Assembly (NCBI GenBank): GCA_028709305.1
Contig: JAQVXE010000007.1
Location: forward strand, 1-47,684
From: Bacillota bacterium
GTDB lineage: Bacteria > Bacillota > DTU025
Length of the DNA: 47,684 nucleotides
Direction: 5' to 3'
The notes below the pieces were generated by a model that was given only the letters and a program-made list of their open reading frames with translations, ran no database searches and was not told the origin of the DNA. This document shows, piece by piece, positions 28,724 through 38,192 of the stretch; the stretch's first letter is position 1; the number at the start of each line of letters is the position of its first letter. The position numbers and the translations under genes are program-made.

Positions 28724-31700
28724 TCAAAAGAGAGACAGCTGATCAGTTTCGGGAAGGCCATTGCACGCCCCTATCTCATTGAGCGTGTCCACGTGCGTCC
28801 TAGTCAACTTCGTGCGCGACCACATGTCATGAACTGAAGTGAACGGCCGCTCTTCTCTAGCCTCAATCACGCTTGACGCAGCAGTTTCTCCAAGGCTTGG
28901 CACGGTTATCAGAGGCAGGCGCAGGCCCTCCTCTTCCAAGGTGAAGCGAGACGCATCAGAATGGCATACATGGACTGGAACGAAGTTTATTCCACGCATC
29001 ATTCCTTCCTGAACTACTTCAAGCACACCAGCCAAGTTTCTTTCTCTTGGAGTGGCATCCTCTTTCGCCTCAATCGCTGCTCTGGCCTGTACAACACCCT
29101 CAACGTCCATGGTCGCGATGTATGCATCAAAATCGGAAGCCTTTAGGCTGAAATGGGCCGCATAGAACTCCTTTGGATAATGAACCTTGAACCATGCTAT
29201 CCTGAATGCCATCATTACGTACGCTACCGCATGCGCTTTCGGGAACATATACTTTATTTTGTTGCACGAGTCGATGTACCATTCAGGCACAGAATGCTTG
29301 CGCATGAGTTCCGGGTCGCCTTCGGCGAGCATCCTGCCTTTCCTTACCCGCTCCATGATGCGAAAAGCATCTTTGGGCGGAATTTCATCGCTTATGAGTC
29401 TGTTCATTATGTCATCGCGGCATGCAATTACCTCTGAAAGCCGGGCCTGCCCAGACTCTATCAACTGCTGGGCATTATTGAGCCATACATCAGTCCCGTG
29501 CGACAACCCGCTTATCCTCACAAGCTCCCCAAAAGTAGTCGGCCTAGTCTCTTCCAACATCCCCCTGACGAATTTCGTTCCGAACTCGGGGATTCCCACT
29601 GAGCCAACGGTGAACCCGCTCTTCTCAGGATCGAGGCCCAATGACTCAACACCTGAGAAGATCTTCATTGTGTCGGGATCGTCCATAGGAATCGTTGACG
29701 CGTCAACCCCGGTTAGATCCTCCAGCATCTTGATCATTGTTGGATCATCATGACCAAGCAAATCCAGCTTCAACAGGCAGTCTTGTATAGTCTTGTAGTC
29801 GAAATGAGTAGTGACGACATCGGAATTCCTGTCATTGGCCGGACGTTGCACAGGCGTGAACTCGTGCACATCACGGCCTTTGGGTACTATCATTATCCCG
29901 CCTGGGTGTTGGCCAGTCGTGCGCCTCACGCCAGTGCAACCCAGAGCAAGCCTCTCCACTTCCACACTGCGCTTTACTACTTGATGCGACTCGCAGTACG
30001 CCTTCACAAATCCGTACGCCGTCTTCTCCGCAACAGTCGAGATCGTGCCTGCCCGGAACACGTGATCCGCTCCGAATATCTCTTCGGCATACTTGTGCAC
30101 GGTGGACTGGTACTCGCCAGAGAAATTGAGGTCGATGTCGGGTACCTTGTCTCCTTCAAACCCAAGGAACGTCTCGAAGGGGATGTTCTGACCTTCCTTC
30201 CTCATGGGAATGCCACAGCGTGGGCAGACACCAGCCGGCAAGTCGTACCCGGACTCCACATCATGCCCATGCTCGAAGTTGCTATGCTTGCATTTGGGGC
30301 AAACATAGTGGGGGGCAAGTGGATTTACCTCCGTTATGCCGCACATGGCCGCCACAAACGAGGACCCGACAGATCCTCTGGATCCGACCCGATACCCGTC
30401 TGACACCGATTTCTGGACCAATTTGGCCGCGATGTCGTAGTTGACAGCATACCCGTTGCCACAAATCGCATCCAGCTCGCGTTCGAGGCGCTTCTCAACA
30501 ACTTCAGGCAGCGGATCGCCATACAAATCTCGAGCATTGGCGCGCGCACGCATCCTGACCGCCTCATCGGCCCCATCTATCTCGGGAGTAGCCAGCTCAT
30601 CAGGGACCGGGCGAATATTCTCCACCTCTTCAGCTATGCGACGCGTATTCGCCACAACCACTTCATAGCTGGCATCCTGCCCCAGAAACAAAAACTCACT
30701 GAGCATCTCATCTGTTGTACGCAGATACAACGGAGCCTGATGGTCAGCGTCCTCATAGCCCTGGCCTGCCATGAGGATTCTCCGGTAGACTTCATCTGAC
30801 GGATCGAGGAAATGAACGTCGCCTGTGGCCACAACCGGTATCCCGAGCTCCTTGCCGAGCTCATAGATGCGAGTCGATATCTCCTTAACCTCGTCCATGT
30901 TGCCAAGGCGCCCCGACCTGACCAAATATGCGTCGTTCTCCGGTGGCATGATCTCGAGATAATCGTAGAAGGATGCGACCTTCTTCACCTCGTCATCGCT
31001 CGCTCCCGACAGGATGGCCCGAAACAGCTCCCCTGCCCCGCAGGCAGACCCCACCAGCAGGTTAGATCTTGCCCCGTCCAGCTCATCTCTGGGGATCCTG
31101 GGATGGCGATAGAAGTGCCTCAGATGGGAGAGCGAGACCAGCCGGTAAAGATCACGAAGGCCGTCGCGGTTCTTGACAAGTATTGTCATATGATAGACTG
31201 GCGCCGAATCTGCATCTGGATCGTTAACGAGATAGGCTTCAACCCCGTAGATCATCTTAATGCCATGCTTACGCGCCACACTATAAGCATCTGGGAATGC
31301 CTGAACGACTCCGTGGTCGGTTACCGCCACAGCCGGATGCCCCCAGGATGCCGCGAGGGCAACCGCATCTTCGACATCACACACAGAATCCATAGAACTC
31401 ATCTTGGTGTGTAAATGCAACTCAACGCGCTTTCCCGGCGCCGAGTCGACTCTAGCCTGGGCCTCATGGGGAACGATGTCATGCGCCATCAAAACTATCT
31501 CACGAGCGTAGTGATCGTACTGGACCTCTCCTCTGACTTTGACCCATTGGCCATTATGAAGTTCGAATCTGGGCTCATCTTCACGGAAGAAGCACTTGCA
31601 CATGATTGAGTCTGACTTGTCAGTAATGGCAAACGCGATTATGATCAGGCCATTCCGTGTATGCCTTTCCTCGAACTTGAAGACCTGCCCCGCAACGGTC

Positions 31701-32440
31701 GCCTTCTTCTGGGCTTCATTCAGCTCAGATATTGGCTGCGGCAAGTCGCAGATCACTTTCCCCATTATGGCTCCGTCTGCCGCCTTCGCCCTAAAGCGCC
31801 GCTGCCTCGACGATCTCGAACCGCCCGCTTTCTGCTCTGGCTGAGCAGAGCTCATGCTGCCAACTGGCACTGCCGGTTCATCAAGCTCAGCGGGAACATC
31901 AGGCTCTTCAAACTCGCCAACGTCAATTCGAACCTCCGGGCGACGACCACAAAGCTCCGAAAAGGCCTGGGCAATCTCGAGATTGCCTGCCCTCTCCGTT
32001 AGTTTCTCAGCTTGCACGATGCCCGGAACCTCAACGACCACCCCTTGCTTGTCCGCCCGACATCGCGCCTGCGCGAGCCAGACGCCGACGTTGGGAGCGT
32101 TCTTGTAGACTCTATCGACTACATCGGGCCAATGCTTCTCGATCGTCTCATCACTGGGAGTCCAATCATCCCCATTGTCTGACGAGAACTCCACAGAGAC
32201 AGTGGATGACCCCTTCAGAATTTTCTGAAAGACAGTGCATATTTGATCAAGGCACTCAGATCCAGGAAAGGAAGTGCCGGCTATGCGCACGGCCCAATGC
32301 TTTGACTCCGAATCTATGCTTATGCTTTCGATCCTGCAGGAGTCGCGCAGGGCAACCGGGACACTCATGCCGGCACACTCAAATATGTGTTTCAGTTCAG
32401 CCTTGTCGCTAGATGGACGAAGTACAAATACCGTAGACAA
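28724..32440 (-). CDS. polC: DNA polymerase III alpha subunit PolC, lacking the inserted 3'-5' exonuclease domain
   Basis: 1238 aa; OB fold, PHP (ELHLHTKMSSMDSVCDVEDAV), PolC Zn site (CPKC...CPRC), catalytic VPDIDLNFSGEYQ, TTGQHPGGI; no DxETTG exonuclease motif. Confidence 0.96.
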   Translation of the reverse strand: MSTVFVLRPSSDKAELKHIFECAGMSVPVALRDSCRIESISIDSESKHWAVRIAGTSFPGSECLDQICTVFQKILKGSSTVSVEFSSDNGDDWTPSDETIEKHWPDVVDRVYKNAPNVGVWLAQARCRADKQGVVVEVPGIVQAEKLTERAGNLEIAQAFSELCGRRPEVRIDVGEFEEPDVPAELDEPAVPVGSMSSAQPEQKAGGSRSSRQRRFRAKAADGAIMGKVICDLPQPISELNEAQKKATVAGQVFKFEERHTRNGLIIIAFAITDKSDSIMCKCFFREDEPRFELHNGQWVKVRGEVQYDHYAREIVLMAHDIVPHEAQARVDSAPGKRVELHLHTKMSSMDSVCDVEDAVALAASWGHPAVAVTDHGVVQAFPDAYSVARKHGIKMIYGVEAYLVNDPDADSAPVYHMTILVKNRDGLRDLYRLVSLSHLRHFYRHPRIPRDELDGARSNLLVGSACGAGELFRAILSGASDDEVKKVASFYDYLEIMPPENDAYLVRSGRLGNMDEVKEISTRIYELGKELGIPVVATGDVHFLDPSDEVYRRILMAGQGYEDADHQAPLYLRTTDEMLSEFLFLGQDASYEVVVANTRRIAEEVENIRPVPDELATPEIDGADEAVRMRARANARDLYGDPLPEVVEKRLERELDAICGNGYAVNYDIAAKLVQKSVSDGYRVGSRGSVGSSFVAAMCGITEVNPLAPHYVCPKCKHSNFEHGHDVESGYDLPAGVCPRCGIPMRKEGQNIPFETFLGFEGDKVPDIDLNFSGEYQSTVHKYAEEIFGADHVFRAGTISTVAEKTAYGFVKAYCESHQVVKRSVEVERLALGCTGVRRTTGQHPGGIMIVPKGRDVHEFTPVQRPANDRNSDVVTTHFDYKTIQDCLLKLDLLGHDDPTMIKMLEDLTGVDASTIPMDDPDTMKIFSGVESLGLDPEKSGFTVGSVGIPEFGTKFVRGMLEETRPTTFGELVRISGLSHGTDVWLNNAQQLIESGQARLSEVIACRDDIMNRLISDEIPPKDAFRIMERVRKGRMLAEGDPELMRKHSVPEWYIDSCNKIKYMFPKAHAVAYVMMAFRIAWFKVHYPKEFYAAHFSLKASDFDAYIATMDVEGVVQARAAIEAKEDATPRERNLAGVLEVVQEGMMRGINFVPVHVCHSDASRFTLEEEGLRLPLITVPSLGETAASSVIEAREERPFTSVHDMWSRTKLTRTHVDTLNEIGACNGLPETDQLSLF

Positions 32441-32468
32441 CGACTACCCTCCAACAACCCGATCGGCC

Positions 32469-33098
32469 TCAATCCCAGTCAACGACGGACTTGAGAACCT
32501 CCCAGTACATGCGGGCACGTGAGGCCATGCCTCGCATGGTGCCCATCTTCTCTTCTTTCATCACATGAGTTAGTCCAGGAAGTTTAACATCAACTACCTT
32601 GAGATCCAATTCTCTTGCATGTCGCGTAAGCACTGCCTCAACGCCAAACCTGGCAATATCGAGTTCCAGTCCTTCCAGCGCATCGCGTCTAATAGCCCTC
32701 TGCCCAGATAGCCACGGGGTCAAAGCCTGAGCAAGATCTGTGGCTGCTCGCCCGTTTCCGAAGATCCCGATGGTCATGTCGGCTTCCCCATGGCAAACAG
32801 GCTCAATCAAGGCGTTCACGTGTTCAACCGTCAATCCAATAAGGTCGGCATCGAGGAAGAGGATCACATCACCAAGCGTAGCCTCAAGTCCTTTGGCTAC
32901 AGCCCCTCCTTTCCCCGTGTTCTCTCCGAGCCTTATGACCTTCGCCCCATGGACCCTTGCAACTTCGGAAGTATCATCATCAGAACCATCGTCTACCACA
33001 ATGATCTCGTCCACTAGAGGGCTCGCACGCACAACATCAAGCACTGAAGCGATTCTGGGCTCCTCATTGTATGCAGGAACGATTGCAGCAACACGCAT
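32469..33098 (-). CDS. Glycosyltransferase family 2
   Basis: VAAIVPAYNEEPRIASVLDVV, IIVVDDGSDDDTSEVA, FLDADLIGL; start set at MRVAAIVPAYNEE. Confidence 0.88.
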   Translation of the reverse strand: MRVAAIVPAYNEEPRIASVLDVVRASPLVDEIIVVDDGSDDDTSEVARVHGAKVIRLGENTGKGGAVAKGLEATLGDVILFLDADLIGLTVEHVNALIEPVCHGEADMTIGIFGNGRAATDLAQALTPWLSGQRAIRRDALEGLELDIARFGVEAVLTRHARELDLKVVDVKLPGLTHVMKEEKMGTMRGMASRARMYWEVLKSVVDWD

Positions 33099-33111
33099 GC
33101 ATAGCCACCTC

Positions 33112-34851
33112 CTACTGCGGCATAAGCACTGAAAGCTCGCGGTCAACCATCTTAGTGACGTGCGCCGCAACGTCTTCAATTCCCACCAGTTCAACGCTTC
33201 GGTCGCGCCTCATGCTCACCTCAACCTTTCCATCTCCGAGGTGTTTGGGACCGACTACGACACGGATCGGGAAGCCAATCAGGTCAGCATCCTTGAATTT
33301 CACACCAGGACGTTCGTCACGGTCGTCGATCACAACCTCTACTCCATATCCGCACAGCTCTGAATATATCCGCTCCGCAACTTCCATCTGCACACTCTCT
33401 TGAGTGTTCAATGGCATTACAAGCACTTGATATGGAGCGACCGACATCGGCCATATTATCCCATCGTCATCATGATGCGCCTCGATGGCAGCAGCTGCTG
33501 TCCGCGTGATGCCTATCCCGTAGCATCCCATCACTACCAGATTGTCAACTCCGCCTTCATCAAGATAACTTACCCCTAATGCTGAAGTATATTTCGTTCC
33601 GAGCTTAAAGAGATGCCCAACCTCCACGCCACGGGCTCCTCTCAGTGCCGCACCGCATCTGGGACATGCATCGCCTGCTACTACGTTCCTGATATCAGCA
33701 ACTACATCAGCAGAGTAGTCGACCCCGTAATTGGCGCCTGCCAAGTGAGCATCAGCAGCGTTGGCACCCACTACAGCGTCTTCGACTACAACCGCCTCCC
33801 AGTCGGCAACGATCTTGACTCGCTCCCGAAGCCCGACAGGCCCCGTGAATCCCACAGGCGCGCCGCTCACGCGTTCAATGACCTCGGGAGACGCAAGTTC
33901 CAGCTCGCGAACGCCCAAAGCCCTCTTGAGCTTGGCCTCGTTAAGGTCGCGGTCACCACGTACTACCGCAGCCACAGGCTCCCCGTCAGCCATGTACAGC
34001 AGGGTTTTCAGCAACTTCGAAGGACCGACTTGCAGGTAGCTGGTGACTTCCTCGACTGTACGCATGCCCGGCGTCGATACCTTTCTTATTCCAGTGCGCA
34101 CCTTGACAGCATCATGCTCGCTCTCAGGCGGCCTCGCCGCCTCAGCGCGCTCCACATTGGCACCGTATCCACATGCCTCACAGAAGACCAGTGCATCCTC
34201 GCCTACTTCGGATACGACCATGAACTCATGGTTCTGGCTTCCTCCGATAGCCCCGGCATCTGCCTCAACGACCCTGTAATCAACCCCGCACCTGGAGAAG
34301 ACTCTGCAGTAGGCCTCATACATCTTGGAGTAGTTGCTGTCAAGGCCTTCGTTATCCCGGTCGAAGCTGTAGGCGTCCTTCATTATGAACTCGCGCGAAC
34401 GCATCACACCAAAACGCGGCCTGATCTCGTCGCGATACTTCGTCTGAATCTGATAAAGAATCTTGGGAAGCTGCCTGTACGACCTCATCTCATCTCTGAC
34501 AGTCACTGTCACTATCTCTTCATGCGTAGGCCCAAGGCACATTTCCCTTCCGTGTCGGTCCTTTAGGCGGAACATCTCGCTGCCATAATCATCCCATCTG
34601 CCCGTCTCACGCCATATGTCAGCAGACTGTATGGCCGGCATAAGAACTTCCTGAGCTCCTTGCCTATCCATCTCCTCGCGGACTATCTCCTCTATCTTAC
34701 GAACCACTCGGCACCCGAGATGGAGGTAAGAGTAAACCCCCGAGACGGTCTTCCTGATCATGCCGGCCCTCAGCATGAGCTGATGGCTGGGTATATCCGC
34801 CTCAGATGGCACTTCGCGCAATGTAGGTGCGAATATCTGCGACATCCTCAT
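33112..34851 (-). CDS. proS: Prolyl-tRNA synthetase (bacterial type with editing insertion)
   Basis: 579 aa; GMIRKTVSGVYSYLHLGCRVVRKIEEIVREEMDRQGAQEVLMP; INS-type domain before motif 3. Confidence 0.95.
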   Translation of the reverse strand: MRMSQIFAPTLREVPSEADIPSHQLMLRAGMIRKTVSGVYSYLHLGCRVVRKIEEIVREEMDRQGAQEVLMPAIQSADIWRETGRWDDYGSEMFRLKDRHGREMCLGPTHEEIVTVTVRDEMRSYRQLPKILYQIQTKYRDEIRPRFGVMRSREFIMKDAYSFDRDNEGLDSNYSKMYEAYCRVFSRCGVDYRVVEADAGAIGGSQNHEFMVVSEVGEDALVFCEACGYGANVERAEAARPPESEHDAVKVRTGIRKVSTPGMRTVEEVTSYLQVGPSKLLKTLLYMADGEPVAAVVRGDRDLNEAKLKRALGVRELELASPEVIERVSGAPVGFTGPVGLRERVKIVADWEAVVVEDAVVGANAADAHLAGANYGVDYSADVVADIRNVVAGDACPRCGAALRGARGVEVGHLFKLGTKYTSALGVSYLDEGGVDNLVVMGCYGIGITRTAAAAIEAHHDDDGIIWPMSVAPYQVLVMPLNTQESVQMEVAERIYSELCGYGVEVVIDDRDERPGVKFKDADLIGFPIRVVVGPKHLGDGKVEVSMRRDRSVELVGIEDVAAHVTKMVDRELSVLMPQ

Positions 34852-34873
34852 CTCAAACCAACTCCTCTAACCG

Positions 34874-35953
34874 TTAACCATCTGACTTCTCCTGTCGGCC
34901 CGCAGCCATCTCCTGTGCGGCGTTGACGAGCGCGCCCACCATATCCTCTTCACGGACTTTGCGAATGACTAGGCCGCCTGTGAATAGCAGGCCAACACCG
35001 TTTCCACAAGCAAGCCCGATATCTGCTTCGCTCGCCTCTCCGGGCCCATTCACCTCGCAACCCATTATAGCAATTACGAGAGGAACGTCCAGGCTGGAAA
35101 GTCGATCTTTCACTTCACTGACGATCCCTGCAAGATCAGTGCGGCATCTTCCGCACGTAGGACACGAGACAATCGTCGGCCCGAATCGCCTCAGGCCTAG
35201 GCTGGCCAGAATCTCACGGCCAGCCATTATTTCGTCTCTCGGATCCCCTGTAAGGCTCACTCTGATTGTGTCGCCCAATCCTTCAGAAAGAATGATACCA
35301 ATGCCGACGGCCGACTTCACCAAGCCTCCGGGAAGCGGCCCTGCCTCGGTGACACCTACATGAAGCGGATAGGACGACCTGCGCGCCATCAGACGATACG
35401 CTTCTACCGTTCTATTCACATCTGACGCCTTAAGAGACAGGACAATAGACTCAAATCCTTCGCTTTCGAGAAGACTCACGTGGCGAAGGGCGGCCTCCAC
35501 CATGGCATGGGGAGTCCTACCGTATCTCGACACCAAATCATCTGGAAGTGAGCCAGCGTTGACTCCTACACGGATGGGAATGCCTCTGGCAGCCGCCGCA
35601 TCGGCAACGGCCCGGACCCTGTCTGCACCCCCTATGTTGCCGGGGTTAATGCGCAGTTTGTCCACTCCCGCCCCTATGCTAGCCAAAGCCAGCCTGTAAT
35701 TAAAATGAATGTCTGCAACCAACGGTATGCTGGATGCCCTGCGTATTTTCTTCAAAGACTCAGCTGCCTCCATGTCTGGGACAGCAACCCTAACTATTTC
35801 GCATCCCGCTGAGGTCAGCTGCTGGATCTGTTCAATGGCGGCATCAGCATCTCGCGTATCAGCTGTAGTCATTGATTGAACAGAAATGGGAGAACCACCG
35901 CCAATGGGCACATTCCCCACCATCACCTGTCTGGTCCTCTCTCGACTAGTCAC
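34874..35953 (-). CDS. ispG: (E)-4-hydroxy-3-methylbut-2-enyl-diphosphate synthase
   Basis: VGNVPIGGGSPISVQSMTTADTRDADA; CPTCGRC and GCEVNGPGEA Fe-S motifs. Confidence 0.95.
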   Translation of the reverse strand: MTSRERTRQVMVGNVPIGGGSPISVQSMTTADTRDADAAIEQIQQLTSAGCEIVRVAVPDMEAAESLKKIRRASSIPLVADIHFNYRLALASIGAGVDKLRINPGNIGGADRVRAVADAAAARGIPIRVGVNAGSLPDDLVSRYGRTPHAMVEAALRHVSLLESEGFESIVLSLKASDVNRTVEAYRLMARRSSYPLHVGVTEAGPLPGGLVKSAVGIGIILSEGLGDTIRVSLTGDPRDEIMAGREILASLGLRRFGPTIVSCPTCGRCRTDLAGIVSEVKDRLSSLDVPLVIAIMGCEVNGPGEASEADIGLACGNGVGLLFTGGLVIRKVREEDMVGALVNAAQEMAAGRQEKSDG

Positions 35954-36006
35954 TTTGCAAACACCGCCCGGTTCTCAAGATGCGCAGAAACGACCAAGCG
36001 CCCTAC

Positions 36007-37047
36007 CTACATGCGTTGCAGCACTATCCTGGAAATGTCGCTCACGGTAGCGTACACCATCAGCAGTACGAGCAGCGCCAGCCCCACAAACTTAAGAAAC
36101 CCTTCCACCTGCGGCGACAGTGGCTTGCCCCTTACTGCTTCAATTGTCAACAGGAGAACCCATCCACCATCCAAAACAGGAATGGGCATAAGGTTGAGCA
36201 ATCCAAGGCTCGTGGAGATCAGTGCCACCAACATCATCAAGCTTGGGAACCCTTGGCGAGCCGCTTGTGCAGACATCCCAGCTATCCCCACAATTCCTGC
36301 GACTTCAGCCTTCACCCTTCCCGTCAATGCTGCTCCCATTGATGCCAGGGTAGTATCGACAATTCCCAAGGTGTACCTGAATGACCCCAGTATGGAGCCG
36401 CCTGCCCCGGCCTTGCTGGGCACTTCCATAAGCGACATGCCTACGCGGCCGATGTTAGACTCGCTGTCACGAACCGGAGTCACTTCCAGTATGACCTTCT
36501 GGCCGTCGCGGAGCACCTCTACCTTGAGTTCCTTGCCCCAGCTTGAAGCGACCGTGTTTATGAATCCTGCAACACTGGCCACTGGCTTTCCATCTATGCT
36601 CAGTATAGTGTCATCAGCCTCAAACCCGGCGGCGGCCGCGGGGCTATCCTTGAACACCTCAACAACCGTGGCCATGGGAACTCCGTAGGATGCGAATATC
36701 ACAGAGAGAATCACTATGGCAAGCAGGAAATTCATGAGCGGTCCTGCGACTACAATGAGTATCCTCTGCCACACCGGACGATTCAAGAAACTTCTGGGGT
36801 CATCCTCATGTATCTGTTCTTCGGCCATATCCGAATCATCCATGCCTGCAAACCTGCACATGCCCCCCAGTGGCAGAGTGCGTATAGCGTAAAGCGTATC
36901 CCCCCTAGTCCAGGAGAAGAGACGAGGCCCAAAACCAATTGCGAACTCATAGACCTTCACGCCGCACGCTTTTGCAGCCACCAAGTGCCCAAACTCGTGG
37001 ACGAGCACCACAATTCCAACTACCACCAAAAAGGCTAGCGCGTACAT
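36007..37047 (-). CDS. rseP: RIP metalloprotease RseP (site-2 protease family)
   Basis: VLVHEFGHLVAAK, PDZ domain, NLMPIPVLDGGWV; start set at MYALAFLVVVGI. Confidence 0.93.
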   Translation of the reverse strand: MYALAFLVVVGIVVLVHEFGHLVAAKACGVKVYEFAIGFGPRLFSWTRGDTLYAIRTLPLGGMCRFAGMDDSDMAEEQIHEDDPRSFLNRPVWQRILIVVAGPLMNFLLAIVILSVIFASYGVPMATVVEVFKDSPAAAAGFEADDTILSIDGKPVASVAGFINTVASSWGKELKVEVLRDGQKVILEVTPVRDSESNIGRVGMSLMEVPSKAGAGGSILGSFRYTLGIVDTTLASMGAALTGRVKAEVAGIVGIAGMSAQAARQGFPSLMMLVALISTSLGLLNLMPIPVLDGGWVLLLTIEAVRGKPLSPQVEGFLKFVGLALLVLLMVYATVSDISRIVLQRM

Positions 37048-38189
37048 GGGCGGCACCTTCCTCTTACATATTCCCTCGCCCATATGTCAGCTCTGACTAT
37101 GTCATCCAGAGAAGGCTCTCTCACCACAGAAGATGAATCCATAGCCTCAAAAACAAGGTCAGGTATGTCAAGGAAGCGAACCTTGCCTCGGAGAAAAAGA
37201 CTTACAGCCTCCTCATTTGCCGCCGACATCACAACAGGAGCTACGCCCCCCCGCTTCAAAGCTTCATGCCCCAAGCCTGCCCCGGGAAACCTCGACAGAT
37301 CCGGCTCCTCAAAAGTCAAAGTTGCCAAAGAGCTCAAGTCGAGCCTGGAGGCAAGGCCTTCCTCTCTGTCAGGATATGTGAGGGCATACTGTATCGGAGT
37401 GCGCATATCTGCCGTTCCGAGCTGAGCGATTACTGAGCCATCGCGGTATTCGACCATTGAGTGGATCACGCTCTGGCGATGTATGACAATATCTATCATC
37501 TCCGGACTCACATCAAAAAGCCAACGAGCCTCTACTACCTCCAACGCCTTGTTTATCATCGTCGCTGAATCTACAGAGATCTTCGGCCCCATGTCCCAGT
37601 TGGGATGGGCTATTGCCTCTTCTACAGCAACATCCGAAAGATCACGCCTGTCACGGAAGGGACCGCCAGACGCCGTTAGTATAATGCGGGAAATGGCGTC
37701 CCTATCCTGCCCCCGAATGCATTGGAATATGGCTGAATGCTCGCTATCAACCGGCCTTATGGAAACTCCGGCCCGCCGAGCGCGCTCCATTACTATGGAA
37801 CCTGCAGCCACAAGCGTTTCCTTGTTAGCAAGGGCCACATCGTGCCCGGCATCGATTGCAGCCAGGGTGGACCATACGCCTGCAAACCCGACAATGGCAT
37901 TGACAACTATGTCATGCTTCCTTGATGCAGCAAGCTGGACAAGGCCTTCAGGCCCCACAAGTAGCTCCGGCGCCGGACTCAGTTCAGAGAATGCAGCCTC
38001 AGCACGTGCCTGAGCCCGCACGTCGCCGATTGCCACCATAGTGGGGCTAAACTGGCGCGCCTGTTCCACTAGAAGCTCAACGTTGGAGTAGGCTGACAAA
38101 CCACTCACCTTGAGCCCCAAGGAACGCGCAACATCAAGGGATTGAACGCCCACCGAGCCGGTGGATCCAAGAACACAAATCGATCTCAT
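37035..38189 (-). CDS. dxr: 1-deoxy-D-xylulose-5-phosphate reductoisomerase
   Basis: VLGSTGSVGVQSLDV, LANKETLVAAG, LTASGGPFRD, HPNWDMGPKISVDSATMINKALE. Confidence 0.96.
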   Translation of the reverse strand: MRSICVLGSTGSVGVQSLDVARSLGLKVSGLSAYSNVELLVEQARQFSPTMVAIGDVRAQARAEAAFSELSPAPELLVGPEGLVQLAASRKHDIVVNAIVGFAGVWSTLAAIDAGHDVALANKETLVAAGSIVMERARRAGVSIRPVDSEHSAIFQCIRGQDRDAISRIILTASGGPFRDRRDLSDVAVEEAIAHPNWDMGPKISVDSATMINKALEVVEARWLFDVSPEMIDIVIHRQSVIHSMVEYRDGSVIAQLGTADMRTPIQYALTYPDREEGLASRLDLSSLATLTFEEPDLSRFPGAGLGHEALKRGGVAPVVMSAANEEAVSLFLRGKVRFLDIPDLVFEAMDSSSVVREPSLDDIVRADIWAREYVRGRCRPCTR

Positions 38190-38192
38190 AAT

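Noticed and set aside
33613-34566. 317-aa plus-strand ORF
   Set aside because: Fully antisense to proS; no recognisable motif; proS is certain.
35876-36688. 270-aa plus-strand ORF
   Set aside because: Antisense to ispG/rseP; Ser/Thr/Pro-rich shadow ORF.
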